Source of the DNA: Reyranella massiliensis 521
Lineage (GTDB): Bacteria > Pseudomonadota > Alphaproteobacteria > Reyranellales > Reyranellaceae
Assembly (NCBI GenBank): GCA_945862125.1
Contig: CAMAYC010000003.1
Coordinates: forward strand, 1 to 64,000
Direction: 5' to 3'
DNA: 64,000 bases
The translations under genes and the position numbers were made by a program. The notes beneath the pieces are model-generated. The model saw only the letters and a list, made by a program, of their open reading frames with translations. It was not told the origin of the DNA and searched no databases. Shown one piece after another: positions 9,510-18,111 of the stretch (its first letter is position 1; every line of letters starts with the position of its first letter).

Positions 9510-10400
9510 GTGCCCGACATCAATCTTGCGGCCTATTCGGTGTTCGTGCCGCCCGATCCGTTCGAGGACCACATGGGTCCGATCTATTACAAGCTGGACG
9601 GCGATGCGCGGCAGGCGGGCAGCGTCCATTGCGTGTTGCCGACCCACGCTGCCCACGGCAACTACGCGGGCGGCGTGCATGGCGGCGCGCTACTGACCTT
9701 CGCCGACTACGCGCTCTGCCTGGTAGCGGGCCGCGCCGCCGACGGCGGCACCAACACCTCCTTCGCCATGACGGTGAGCATTGCGGCCGAATTCCTCGAC
9801 GGCGCGCGCATCGGGCCGCCGCTGGAAGCTCGCGGTGAGCCGCTGCAGGTCACCGGCCGCCTCGCCTTCGCACGCGGTACCCTCACCCAGGAGGGCAAGA
9901 CGATCGCCCTGTGGTCGGGCGTGTGCCGCCATGTGGCCCGGGCCAAGGCGATGGCGCGCAAGGACGAGAACGCGGCCCGTCCTCTCGCGGCGACGGACCA
10001 GACGGTGCCGGCCGACTTCGAGTTGTTCGCCACCGCCAGTGCCTATTCGCGCCATATCGGCCCGATCTATCTCAAGCCCGGGTCCGACGGCACCGAGGTG
10101 GTCCAGCCGACGCTGCCCCGGATGTGCAACTCCGGCGGCGCCCTGCACGGCGGCTACCTGATGAGCTTCGCCGATTCGGCGATCACCCGTGCCGCGGCGC
10201 TTGCGACCGACATGGCGCCATCGACCGTTTCCTTCGCGGCCGAGTTCCTCTCCGCCGGCGACGCCACGGCGCCGCTCACGACGCGCGTCGAGATCCCTCG
10301 GCGCGGCAAGTCCATTGCCTTCCTGCGCGGCCTGGTCGAGCAAAACGGTCGCGGATTGCTGTCCTATTCGGCAACGATGATGCTGCGTCCACGCGGGTAG
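9510..10400 (+). CDS. Tandem-hotdog PaaI-like acyl-CoA thioesterase
   Basis: The 296-aa protein contains two hotdog (4HBT/PaaI-type) domains. Domain 1 spans about residues 20-145 with GGVHGGALLTFADYA (His57), domain 2 about 178-293 with GALHGGYLMSFADSA (His213). Each begins with a similar phrase (HMGPIYYKL and HIGPIYLKP), which points to an internal duplication. Such enzymes hydrolyse acyl-CoA thioesters. The likely start is GTG at 9510. It is divergent from the AtuA-like and hydratase pair, suggesting related acyl-CoA metabolism. Confidence 0.87.
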   Translation: MPDINLAAYSVFVPPDPFEDHMGPIYYKLDGDARQAGSVHCVLPTHAAHGNYAGGVHGGALLTFADYALCLVAGRAADGGTNTSFAMTVSIAAEFLDGARIGPPLEARGEPLQVTGRLAFARGTLTQEGKTIALWSGVCRHVARAKAMARKDENAARPLAATDQTVPADFELFATASAYSRHIGPIYLKPGSDGTEVVQPTLPRMCNSGGALHGGYLMSFADSAITRAAALATDMAPSTVSFAAEFLSAGDATAPLTTRVEIPRRGKSIAFLRGLVEQNGRGLLSYSATMMLRPRG

Positions 10401-10409
10401 ATCGGCACA

Positions 10410-10739
10410 CTACGCCACGTCGACGCCGGCCTGTTCGGCGACGCGCCGCACTTCCTGGCTGAACATGCCGTGCAGACGCCGCACGCTCGGCAGGTCGTCG
10501 GCTTTGGCCGCGCGCTCGACCGCTTCGGCGATTTGGCGCAGCGCCGCCGCCCCGATCATGCCCGACGCACCTTTCAACCGATGCGCCACACGGGCGATGG
10601 CGGCGAGGTCGTCGGTGCCGGTGATCTCGCGCTCGGCGACACGCGCGGTATCGAGGAATTCGCGCTCGACCTCGGCCAGGGTATGGGGATCGTCGCCGAA
10701 CAGTTCGACGAGCTTGTCGCGATCGTAAGCGCTGCTCAT
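10410..10739 (-). CDS. Histidine phosphotransfer (HPt) protein
   Basis: The 109-aa protein is a single HPt domain. The motif [14 protein letters not shown] carries the phospho-accepting His53, preceded by the usual ETARV-like helix and followed by an Ala-rich helix. The ATG at 10739 overlaps the stop of the hybrid kinase (ATGA at 10736-10739), so it is cotranslated with it. It should pass phosphate from the kinase receiver domain to a response regulator; the divergent OmpR-type gene at 13226 is the obvious candidate. Confidence 0.9.
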   Translation of the reverse strand: MSSAYDRDKLVELFGDDPHTLAEVEREFLDTARVAEREITGTDDLAAIARVAHRLKGASGMIGAAALRQIAEAVERAAKADDLPSVRRLHGMFSQEVRRVAEQAGVDVA

Positions 10740-12913
10740 TTCGTCCGCTCCCCCCCGGTCTCGCTGCGGGCATCCTTCAACCAGACATCGAGTGTCGCCC
10801 TGAGCTGCTCGATGCCAATCGGCTTGGTGATGAAGCCGTCCATGCCGACCGCCCGGCTCTTGAGTTCCTGCTCTTCCAGTGTGCTCGCCGTAACGGCCAG
10901 GATGGGCGTGCGGGGACGCTGCTCGGAGGCTTCGCTGTCCCGGATACGCCGCGCCAGTTCGAAGCCGTCCATGGTCGGCATCTGGAGATCGGCAAGCACG
11001 AGGTCGTAGCCACCCTGATTCCACAGCACGAGCGCTTCCTCTCCGCCCGCCGCCGAATCGGTCGAGAGGCCGGACAGTTCAAGCTGGCGCGCCAGAATCT
11101 TGCGGTTGACCGAATTGTCGTCGACCACCAGCACGCGACCCTGCAACCGGCTGCGGCCGCGGGACGCATCGGCCACGATCGGCGCGACCGCGGCCACCCG
11201 GCCCGTCGCCCGGGCCACCGCACGGACCAGGACATCTCGCCGCCAAGGCCGCGGCAGGCCCGACACCGTGCCGGCGACGACAGAAGGTCCGTCATGCAGG
11301 GAAATCCGCCGATCGTTGCCGGCCGCGATACCGAGGAATGAGGCATCAGGCGCCACGATGCGCGCGGTCGCGCCGGCATCGCCGAGATAACGGGCAATCG
11401 CGCGCACTTCCTCGGGATCGGGCAGCGCCAGATCGAGCGACAGTCCTTTCAGCAGCGGCTCTTGCGTCGATTGGCTCGACGGCTGGGCCGCAGCGAGCCC
11501 GACCGAGACAATGAAAGTCGAGCCGACGCCGGCCTCGCTCTCGACCTCGACGTCGCCCTGCATGGCCTCGGCCAGGCGGCGCACGATCGAGAGACCGAGA
11601 CCGGTGCCGCCGAAGCGGCGCGTGGTCGAACTGTCGGCCTGGACGAAGGGCTGGAACAGGCGCTGGCGCTGTTCGGCGGTGAGGCCGATGCCGGTATCGG
11701 CGACACGAATGGCGAGCCGCACGTCATCGGACGCCTCTCCAGGCAGACGCTCCAGCGTGAGCCGGACCGAGCCCGCTTCGGTAAACTTGATGGCATTGCC
11801 CAAGAGGTTGAACAGGATCTGCTGGAGACGAAGTGGATCGCCGATCACCCGCTCGGGCACGTCGGGGGCGACATAGGCTACGAGCTTCAGGCCCTTGGCC
11901 GCGGCCTGCGGCGCCAGCGTCTCGGCCGCGCCCTCGATCAGTTCCACAGTCGAGAGTTCGAGTGTCTCAAGATCGAGACGGCCGGCTTCGATCTTCGAGA
12001 AGTCGAGAATGTCGTCGATGATGCGCAGCAGTGAAGATGCCGAATAGCGCACCGTGCCCAGCGACTCGCGCTGCTCGACCGACAGCGACGTGCGTTCGAG
12101 GACGTCGATCATGCCAAGCACGCCGTTCATCGGCGTCCGGATCTCGTGGCTGACGGTGGCAAGGAAGGTCGACTTGGCCTGGTTGGCGTCCTCGGCCTCG
12201 CGCTGCGCCGCCAGGGCCGCGTCGCGCGCCAGGCGTGCCTCGTCGTAGGCGACCTGCAGGCGGCGGGCGAGATCCTCCTTCTGGAAGGCGAGCGCGATGT
12301 TGTCGTACTGCCAGCGATGGACGTCGCGGACATAGGCCATCAAGTGGCCGACATAGGCGCCGCCCGCGATGCCGACCAGCTGGAAGAAGGGATCGACCGA
12401 CGTCAGCAGCACGAGCAGCAGTGGCGCGGTGGTGGCGACCGCGAAAGCATAGAAGGTCGGCGGATGCGCGGACCGGATCGGCACCGCCGTCGTAATCGTG
12501 GCGAGCAGCACCAGCCCGAGCAGCATGCGCTGCAGCTCGAAATCCTTGGAGGCGAGCATGAAGCCCGCCACGCCCCAGCAGGCGCCGGCCAGGAAAGAAA
12601 GCCCGGCGAACCACCAGCCCCAGCGCAGCACTTCCTCGTCGGCCGGCCGCGCGCGGGTGAAATTCCGCCGTAGCACGTCGAAGCCGAAGGTGACGGCAAG
12701 ATGGGCCACGAAGGGGCCGCCGAGTTCGAGCAAGTCGATCTGGCGCCAGTAGATCGCCGCGATCACCGGCCACAGCACGAACGAGAAATAGCGCGACTGG
12801 GCCGAGCCCTCGAACAGGCGCCGGATGAGCTCGGCGCGGACGAAAGCCTCCTGCCGGGCCGAGCCGCCTTCCTCCACCTTTTCGGTGGCAGGATCAGCCG
12901 CGGCGACCGACAT
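10736..12913 (-). CDS. Hybrid sensor histidine kinase with receiver domain
   Basis: This 725-aa membrane protein has about five to six hydrophobic segments between residues 42 and 190, with only short loops and no large periplasmic sensor. A coiled coil (about 205-245) leads to HisKA with [19 protein letters not shown] (His256). The HATPase domain shows [17 protein letters not shown] and [15 protein letters not shown]-terminal receiver domain (about 595-715) has [10 protein letters not shown] and [13 protein letters not shown] degenerate receiver-like segment may lie at 490-590. It works with the cotranslated HPt protein in a multistep phosphorelay. Confidence 0.93.
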   Translation of the reverse strand: MSVAAADPATEKVEEGGSARQEAFVRAELIRRLFEGSAQSRYFSFVLWPVIAAIYWRQIDLLELGGPFVAHLAVTFGFDVLRRNFTRARPADEEVLRWGWWFAGLSFLAGACWGVAGFMLASKDFELQRMLLGLVLLATITTAVPIRSAHPPTFYAFAVATTAPLLLVLLTSVDPFFQLVGIAGGAYVGHLMAYVRDVHRWQYDNIALAFQKEDLARRLQVAYDEARLARDAALAAQREAEDANQAKSTFLATVSHEIRTPMNGVLGMIDVLERTSLSVEQRESLGTVRYSASSLLRIIDDILDFSKIEAGRLDLETLELSTVELIEGAAETLAPQAAAKGLKLVAYVAPDVPERVIGDPLRLQQILFNLLGNAIKFTEAGSVRLTLERLPGEASDDVRLAIRVADTGIGLTAEQRQRLFQPFVQADSSTTRRFGGTGLGLSIVRRLAEAMQGDVEVESEAGVGSTFIVSVGLAAAQPSSQSTQEPLLKGLSLDLALPDPEEVRAIARYLGDAGATARIVAPDASFLGIAAGNDRRISLHDGPSVVAGTVSGLPRPWRRDVLVRAVARATGRVAAVAPIVADASRGRSRLQGRVLVVDDNSVNRKILARQLELSGLSTDSAAGGEEALVLWNQGGYDLVLADLQMPTMDGFELARRIRDSEASEQRPRTPILAVTASTLEEQELKSRAVGMDGFITKPIGIEQLRATLDVWLKDARSETGGERTK

Positions 12914-13225
12914 CGTCCTTCATCCGCGCCGGCACTCGTTGCGCAGCCACCTGCTGTCCAAGCGGGCTGCGCCCGGCTCCGACAAGCGATCGCCCGGCTG
13001 TCCACGGGCGGTCGCTGCGGATCCGCATGTCCCCAACGCGTCCGCCCGAGGCCGGCCAGCGGCCTGGATCGGTTCCGGTTCGTGGGAAAGAGGATGAAAA
13101 CAACATGTGGTTAGCCTGTGGCCGTCAGACCCAATTACTGTATCAAAGATGTCAAGATAGAGCTATAATTCATTGGAAATAAATGGTATTTTCTCCGTAT
13201 TAGAAGTCATCCATTTTCTGGAATA
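12914..13225. promoter_or_regulatory. Divergent promoter region of the phosphorelay
   Basis: The 312 bp between the divergent kinase and regulator genes hold no gene. The part next to the regulator (about 13090-13225) is much more AT-rich than its surroundings and contains a perfect TATAAT at 13164-13169, a good -10 for the regulator gene. No clear -35 TTGACA is seen at the right distance, which may indicate activation by a regulator. Confidence 0.45.
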
Positions 13226-13939
13226 TTGATTATGCAGCAACCCTCCATCCTTCTGGTCGAGGACGACGCATTTCAGCGCAAGGCGGCCGAGACCTATCTC
13301 GTCAACCACGACCTGCGCGTCATCGCCGTCGAGAATGGCGCCCAGATGCGCCGCCAGATTTCCCGCGCCATGCCCGACCTGGTCCTGCTCGACGTCCAAC
13401 TCCCCGGCCAGGAGGACGGCTTCGCGCTCGCCCGCTGGCTGCGTGAGAGCAACACAAGGGTCGGCATCATCATGCTGACCGCCGCCGGCGACGCCGTCGA
13501 CAAGGTGCTGGGCCTGGAAAGCGGCGCGGACGACTATGTCGCCAAGCCCTACGAGCCGCGCGAGCTGCTGGCCCGCTGCAAAAGCGTGCTGCGGCGTTCG
13601 GTCAACAAGTCGACGCCGTCCCGCCTCGAACGGGTCCGCATGGGCGATTTCACCCTCGACCTGCCCCGACGCCTGCTGCTCGACGCCGCCGGCAAGGACG
13701 TGGCGCTGACGTCGGGCGAGTTCGATGTGCTGAAGATCTTTGCCGAGAACCCGAACCGGCCACTCAGCCGCGACTGGCTGCTGGAGACGACCAGCCACAG
13801 GAGCCGTGACCCGTTCGACCGCGCGATCGACCTCCGCATCACCCGTATCCGGCGCAAGATCGAGCCCACCCCGGAAAAGCCGACGGTCATTCGCACCGTG
13901 CGCGGCATCGGCTATATGTTCGTGCCGCCCACCGAATAG
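13226..13939 (+). CDS. OmpR/PhoB-family response regulator
   Basis: The 237-aa protein has a receiver domain (residues 6-120) with the acidic pair EDD, phospho-acceptor Asp56 in LVLLDVQLPG, the conserved Thr in IIMLTAAG and Lys in YVAKPYEPREL. A winged-helix domain follows (about 135-235), ending in RTVRGIGYMFV, typical of OmpR/PhoB. TTG at 13226 or ATG at 13232 could be the start. It lies divergent to the hybrid kinase and HPt genes and is probably their output. Confidence 0.93.
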   Translation: MIMQQPSILLVEDDAFQRKAAETYLVNHDLRVIAVENGAQMRRQISRAMPDLVLLDVQLPGQEDGFALARWLRESNTRVGIIMLTAAGDAVDKVLGLESGADDYVAKPYEPRELLARCKSVLRRSVNKSTPSRLERVRMGDFTLDLPRRLLLDAAGKDVALTSGEFDVLKIFAENPNRPLSRDWLLETTSHRSRDPFDRAIDLRITRIRRKIEPTPEKPTVIRTVRGIGYMFVPPTE

Positions 13940-13976
13940 GGTAAAAGGGCCGCGCTGGAACCATCGAGGTCGGTGG

Positions 13977-14052
13977 GGGCCCGTAGTTCAGTGGTTAGAA
14001 CGAGCCGCTCATAACGGTTATGTCGCAGGTTCGAATCCTGCCGGGCCTACCA
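13977..14052 (+). tRNA. tRNA-Ile, anticodon CAU (lysidine type)
   Basis: A 76-nt cloverleaf can be drawn: acceptor GGGCCCG with CGGGCCT (one G-U pair at the top), D arm GTTC/GAAC, anticodon arm AGCCG-CTCATAA-CGGTT, T arm with GGTTCGAATCC and an encoded CCA end. The anticodon is CAT. The body resembles bacterial tRNA-Ile2 (loop CTCATAA, GTCGCAGGTTCGAATCC) rather than initiator or elongator tRNA-Met. By family knowledge C34 is changed to lysidine by TilS so that it reads AUA. The mobile-element remnant begins just downstream. Confidence 0.9.
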
Positions 14053-14088
14053 ACCACTCGTCGCCGCTAACTCCGGCGACGGGTGGTT
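14053..14088 (+). terminator. Hairpin after tRNA-Ile
   Basis: Arms at 14053-14066 and 14074-14087 pair over 14 bp with one G-T wobble around a 7-nt loop, directly after the encoded CCA. It probably ends the tRNA transcript, though no T run follows it. Confidence 0.55.
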
Positions 14089-14338
14089 AGCCCAAAATAC
14101 CGCATAATTCGGCACTTCGTGGGCCTGGAGTTACACCAGAGACTGATGTCTTTGGCGCCATTTGGGGCAAACAGGGCGTTTGGGGCCGAAAGTCTCCGGG
14201 CGCCTTTTTTCGAGACATAACTCCGCGATCGTGAACTCGGCGAGACCATCAGCGCCGCGCGCAGCTGGAGGCCTTGACCGGGAGGCCTTGCCCTACATTT
14301 CGCCATCAGTTTGGAGTCTGTGCCGGGGTCGACCGGCG

Positions 14339-15874
14339 TCAGAGCCTGTCGAGCTGCTGGGCCCAGTCGGCCGGTATACCCCGGCGCATTCGAAGCATTA
14401 GTTGTCCGTGCAATTGGCGACGGCCGTCCAGCAGTTCACGTGTCAGGCCCGGGGCCAGGAACGCAAGAGGCAGGATGGTCTGCACGTGGCTCGGAGTGAC
14501 CCCGGCCCTTTTGGCGATGGCTCGATACGACATTGCCTCGCCCTGCTCCATCCATCCTCGCCACTCATGCGCGCGGCCGAGCGCCCTCATCAATGCCGGA
14601 TTGGGACCGGCCGAACCGTCATCAAGGATCCTGGCCCGGTTGCGATGTGCCAATTTGGCCATCACGACGACGGTCCGAGACGCTGGGGTTTCTTCCGCTT
14701 GGGCAAAGGCGTCATCAGTCGCCGCCTTGACGATTTCGACCCGGTCGGTGCGCACGATGACGCGCTCGACACGATTCCGCAGCGCCTCCGCCGATGAACA
14801 GGCCTCCCCGTCGGAACCTAGTGCCCTATGTATCAGCCGCTCAATTTCCTCGGCCGGCACCCGAGCGACCGATCCGGCCCGTCCCTTTTCGTTCTGCAGC
14901 AGGGCTTGGCTGACATAGTAAGGATATCGCCGACCGCGCCGGACCGTATAAGTCGGGCTCATCACATTTCCACTGTCGTCGAAGAGCAGACCGGCCAGCG
15001 ATCGGCCGCCTGGAGTAATCGGCCGGTCTTCCCGCGCCACGCTCTTGGCCGACAATAGTTCCTGCGCCTGCTCCCAAAGTGTTCGATCAACGATCGCCTT
15101 CTGGCGCCCTTCGTGAACCTGCTCCTTGTGAGCAACCTGCCCCACGTAAACTCGATTGCGGAGCAGCCAGTAGAGAGGACCTCTCCCGAAGTTCACGCCA
15201 CCCCAGGTCCGACCTGTTGAAGACGTCCAGCGTTTGCTCAGGATGCCGCGCTGCCGGAGGTCTTCCTGCACGCCAGATATCGTGCCCAGGCGAACATAGG
15301 TTTCGAAGATCTCTCGGACCGTCTTTGCCTCAGCCTCGTTCACCACCAGCTCACGATCCTTGACGTCATAGCCCAGGGGCAACGAGCCTCCCATCCACAT
15401 GCCCTTGCGCTTCGAGGCCGCGATCTTGTCGCGGATACGCTCACCCGTGACCTCGCGCTCGAACTGCGCGAACGATAGCAACACGTTCAAGGTCAGTCGT
15501 CCCATCGAGGTGGTGGTATTGAACTGCTGTGTGATCGACACAAAGCTTGCGCCCTGATTGTCGAGGGTCTCCACGATCCGGGCGAAGTCCGCAAGCGAGC
15601 GCGTTAGCCGATCGACCTTGTAGACCACGATCACATTGATCCGCCCGGCAGCCACGTCGGCAAGCAGCCTCTGCAGCGCCGGCCGCTCCATGGAGCCGCC
15701 CGACAGGCCGCCGTCATCATAGGCGGTCTTTACAAGCTTCCAGTCCTCATGTGCCTGACTCTTTATATATGCCTCGCAGGCCTCTCGTTGGGCATGCAGG
15801 GAGTTGAAGGCCTGCTCGAGACCTTCCTCTGATGATTTACGAGTATAGACGGCGCAGCGGCGTACAGCGGTCAT
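14339..15874 (-). CDS. Large serine recombinase
   Basis: The 511-aa protein starts with a resolvase catalytic domain: YTRKSSEE with catalytic Ser14, then YDDGGLSGGSMERPALQRLL and VVYKVDRLTRSLADF with the conserved arginines. A recombinase domain follows (LPLGYDVKDRELVVNEAEA), then a zinc-ribbon region reduced in cysteines, then a C-terminal HTH-like segment (MSYRAIAKRAGVTPSHVQTILPLAF). It overlaps the DUF2924 gene by 4 bp. The DUF3489, DUF2924 and recombinase order recurs in alphaproteobacteria as a cassette. Here it sits about 290 bp from tRNA-Ile and may be the integrase of the remnant. Confidence 0.93.
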   Translation of the reverse strand: MTAVRRCAVYTRKSSEEGLEQAFNSLHAQREACEAYIKSQAHEDWKLVKTAYDDGGLSGGSMERPALQRLLADVAAGRINVIVVYKVDRLTRSLADFARIVETLDNQGASFVSITQQFNTTTSMGRLTLNVLLSFAQFEREVTGERIRDKIAASKRKGMWMGGSLPLGYDVKDRELVVNEAEAKTVREIFETYVRLGTISGVQEDLRQRGILSKRWTSSTGRTWGGVNFGRGPLYWLLRNRVYVGQVAHKEQVHEGRQKAIVDRTLWEQAQELLSAKSVAREDRPITPGGRSLAGLLFDDSGNVMSPTYTVRRGRRYPYYVSQALLQNEKGRAGSVARVPAEEIERLIHRALGSDGEACSSAEALRNRVERVIVRTDRVEIVKAATDDAFAQAEETPASRTVVVMAKLAHRNRARILDDGSAGPNPALMRALGRAHEWRGWMEQGEAMSYRAIAKRAGVTPSHVQTILPLAFLAPGLTRELLDGRRQLHGQLMLRMRRGIPADWAQQLDRL

Positions 15875-16320
15875 GACCGATCACGCTGCTTCAGCCCGAA
15901 GAAGCGTGGCCCTGACCAGCGGGTGCCGCTTATCCGGGTGGCTATCTCCGATAGGGAGCGATAGCTCTGACCGGCCCAGGCGAAACCCTCCTCCAGCACC
16001 ATCACTCGATGAGTCACCCCTGCCCACTCACGTGTCAGAACGGTGCCGGGCTTCAGTGCCATGGACGATGTCGGCTTTGAAGTGGCATCAGTCTCAGCGG
16101 AATTGCCCAGTTGCTTCAGCCGCCGACGCGTTGCTGGATCGTATCCTCCACGAGCATGTGCCTGCAGTTCCCACGCCAGCCAGAGGCGCGTCACTTCCGT
16201 ACTGGCAAAGCGCGGCGGAGAACCGAGACGCTGACGCCAGAGATCGCGTAGTGCCCCAAGACCGAGACCGTCCAGCTGGGCGATCTCGGCCGAGAGTGTA
16301 TCGTCATGCCTGGAAGACAT
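15871..16320 (-). CDS. DUF2924 domain protein
   Basis: The 149-aa product has the DUF2924 pattern: LSAEIAQLDGLGLGALRDLWR, then RLWLAWELQAHARGG with a basic helix, and a C-terminal part with PGTVLTREWAGVTHRVMVLEEGFAW followed by YRSLSEIATRISGTRWSG. That last part looks like a small DNA-binding or SH3-like module. Function is unknown, but the family is nearly always coupled to a serine recombinase. Here its stop overlaps the recombinase start by 4 bp, so it may be an accessory factor in recombination. Confidence 0.9.
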   Translation of the reverse strand: MSSRHDDTLSAEIAQLDGLGLGALRDLWRQRLGSPPRFASTEVTRLWLAWELQAHARGGYDPATRRRLKQLGNSAETDATSKPTSSMALKPGTVLTREWAGVTHRVMVLEEGFAWAGQSYRSLSEIATRISGTRWSGPRFFGLKQRDRS

Positions 16321-16331
16321 TCACCGACCCG

Positions 16332-16613
16332 TCAGGCAATCCGGTAAACGCGATGACCGTCTTCAGTCGTCTGATTGGTAACGGTCAGGCCTTGCTTCTT
16401 CTTCAGCGAGCCCGAGATCGCACCCCGCACGCTATGCGGTTGCCAGTCCAGCGCCGTGGCGATCTGGCTGATGGTGGCACCCTCTTTGCGGCGCAGCATG
16501 CCTTCAAGCTGGTTAAGTTTGGTCTTCGGCCCGCCAGCAGATGCTGTGGCCGCCTTACGCTTCATCCTGCCAGGACCGGTCGTAGCTTTCTTCTTCATCA
16601 TTGTAGACTCCAT
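16332..16613 (-). CDS. DUF3489 domain protein
   Basis: The 93-aa protein has a basic, low-complexity N-terminal 35 residues (KKKATTGPGRMKRKAAT) and a winged-helix-like DUF3489 domain from about residue 36: KLNQLEGMLRRKEGATISQI, ATALDWQPHSVRGAISGSL, KKKQGLTV and DGHRVYRIA. It is likely DNA-binding. It lies 11 bp upstream of the DUF2924 gene and is the first gene of the recombinase cassette. Confidence 0.9.
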   Translation of the reverse strand: MESTMMKKKATTGPGRMKRKAATASAGGPKTKLNQLEGMLRRKEGATISQIATALDWQPHSVRGAISGSLKKKQGLTVTNQTTEDGHRVYRIA

Positions 16614-17071
16614 GCACTGTTTCCGGCCCTATGCCGGCAGCACATGCACGCTTCCTTTGTATACTTTCTCAAGTCCGATCGCGGATCATGGCATTGCGTA
16701 GATTGCGGCCGGCCGATACTTCCCTGCTAGGGCGCACTCCTAACGACGGTGACGTCACACATGTAAGCTGACTCTGTAAGGCAGGCTGGGTTGGGGCTGG
16801 GAGAGAAAGCGGGCACTATGAGCGATGAGTACGGGCTAGAACCGCGCGACCGTCTGTTGTTACTGAATTTAGCTATTCAGTATGACGAACAGTTGGCGGC
16901 CAGGGCCAACGCTACTCTTTACCCCTCTCCGGGCTCGGCGAGCAGTCGCTTCACAACCAGAACAGGGGCATTCCCCGGTTTTCGTGCCGTTCTGCCGCTC
17001 TTGTGCCGATTGCCTGCCGCCACGAAGGCCAGGACTCCGCTATATTAGCCCCCGAAAGGCTAGAGGACGCG
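16614..17071. other. 458-bp stretch without a convincing gene
   Basis: This is the upstream region of the DUF3489 cassette and of the small XRE gene. A short plus-strand frame from ATG at 16818 (MSDEYGLEPRDRLLLLNLA...) begins like a real protein but turns into low-quality sequence after about 40 residues. It may be a broken gene. I see no repeats or RNA here. Confidence 0.4.
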
Positions 17072-17443
17072 ATGAAGAAGGTTGTGCCGAACGGCAAGGT
17101 AATCAAAGAACTCCGCGAAGAGCGGACAAAGGGTGCCCTCCAAAAGGAGATGGCGCCTGCCGTCCATATCAGCATTCGGCTGCTTCGGCTTATCGAGAAC
17201 ACCAACCACTCCATCACCATTCCCGATCTTGAAAGAATCGCATCGTATCTGGGCGTACCTAAGGAGCGGATATCCGGCTGCCAATCTTCCATAGGAAGCG
17301 GCCCGTGTTTCATGAAAGTGCATGAGCCGATAGTTTGTCGAGGGTCAGAAACCTCTCACGCAGCAATCCATCAGCGAGAGCTAGCATCTTCATGCCAGTA
17401 CCTTCCAGTACGACCAACATCCGCTCCTGCGCGTCGGGCTTGA
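17072..17443 (+). CDS. XRE-type HTH protein, C-terminus uncertain
   Basis: From ATG at 17072 the first 75 residues form an XRE-like helix-turn-helix domain: KVIKELREERTKGALQKEMA, then ISIRLLRLIENTNHSITIPD, LERIASYLGVPKERI. After residue 75 the frame becomes rich in Ser, Cys, His and Arg without family resemblance, and the opposite strand there has a better-looking frame (17310-17477). The real protein may end near 17300 through a frameshift. It is probably a regulator belonging to the mobile-element remnant. Confidence 0.55.
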   Translation: MKKVVPNGKVIKELREERTKGALQKEMAPAVHISIRLLRLIENTNHSITIPDLERIASYLGVPKERISGCQSSIGSGPCFMKVHEPIVCRGSETSHAAIHQRELASSCQYLPVRPTSAPARRA

Positions 17444-17477
17444 AAAAAGCGATCTCTGCTGCACGTAGCACCATCAT
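17310..17477 (-). CDS. Possible small protein antisense to XRE gene tail
   Basis: On the minus strand, ATG at 17477 opens a 55-aa frame with good amphipathic character: MMVLRAAEIAFFKPD, then ERMLVVLEGTGMKMLALADG and LRERFLTLDKLSAHALS. The frame stays open further upstream, through an AGGAGG sequence, for about 35 more sensible residues. It overlaps the low-quality C-terminal part of the plus-strand XRE gene tail to tail. I do not recognise it. It is reported because its composition is better than that of the overlapping frame. Confidence 0.35.
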   Translation of the reverse strand: MMVLRAAEIAFFKPDAQERMLVVLEGTGMKMLALADGLLRERFLTLDKLSAHALS

Positions 17478-17531
17478 TGAAGCGGTTGAGACGAGTGCCA
17501 GCGTCCCTTCCTCCTGCTTCGGATCGGCTCT

Positions 17532-17900
17532 TTGCCTCCCGATACGAAGGACAGACGCGCCTTCCTCTTCGACGTGGGGGCCAAAGGCGCGCCTATTCGG
17601 GTGAATTGGCGTTACCAGGGATCACTCGGGATCGACCAGGAAACGCTCGTGATTGAGGAGTACAATCGCCACATCATCTTACCGAAAGAGCCCCGGGTGT
17701 ACCTCGATGGTCGCGGCCCGATGCCGATCCGCGCATTTCGGTATGAACTCGAACTGTCGAGAAGCCGAGAGCCGGTCTGGAAGAGGCAGAACGATGGCGA
17801 GGTCTACTCAACGCCCACGCTGGCCGAGGCCGTAATGATCCGGCTTCTGTCGCTGATCGATGATGAGACGGAGGCTGCCAACCGAGCGCCGCGCCAGTAG
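17532..17900 (+). CDS. Hypothetical protein, 122 aa
   Basis: ATG at 17532 opens a soluble beta-rich protein: RRAFLFDVGAKGAPIRVNWR, then LVIEEYNRHIILPKEPRVYL, PIRAFRYELELSRSREPVW and a helical end TLAEAVMIRLLSLIDDETEA. The middle repeats short strand-turn-strand units, which suggests a beta-sandwich or barrel. No family is recognised. It lies within the mobile-element remnant and has no close neighbour on its strand. Confidence 0.55.
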   Translation: MPPDTKDRRAFLFDVGAKGAPIRVNWRYQGSLGIDQETLVIEEYNRHIILPKEPRVYLDGRGPMPIRAFRYELELSRSREPVWKRQNDGEVYSTPTLAEAVMIRLLSLIDDETEAANRAPRQ

Positions 17901-18111
17901 TCCCGGTCGTGGTCGCCTCAGGATCGGGCTCCCGAGATTGGCACGATCCGTTGGTGCGAAAAGCCATCGGTCCGGGTCGGATCAGTCAAGAAATGCAGAA
18001 AATTCGGGCCTAGTGGAAGGTCATCAACGCCCTCCGCGGGGCGCGCCATTTCCCATAAGATCGCTTATCTGATCGCGCCGCGGCGCCTGGTGCTGCCAGG
18101 GCGCCGGCTTC

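Noticed and set aside
16791-17048. Short plus-strand frame MSDEYGLEPRDRLLLLNLA...
   Set aside because: The first 35-40 residues look protein-like, but the rest is biased and no family, ribosome site or partner supports it.
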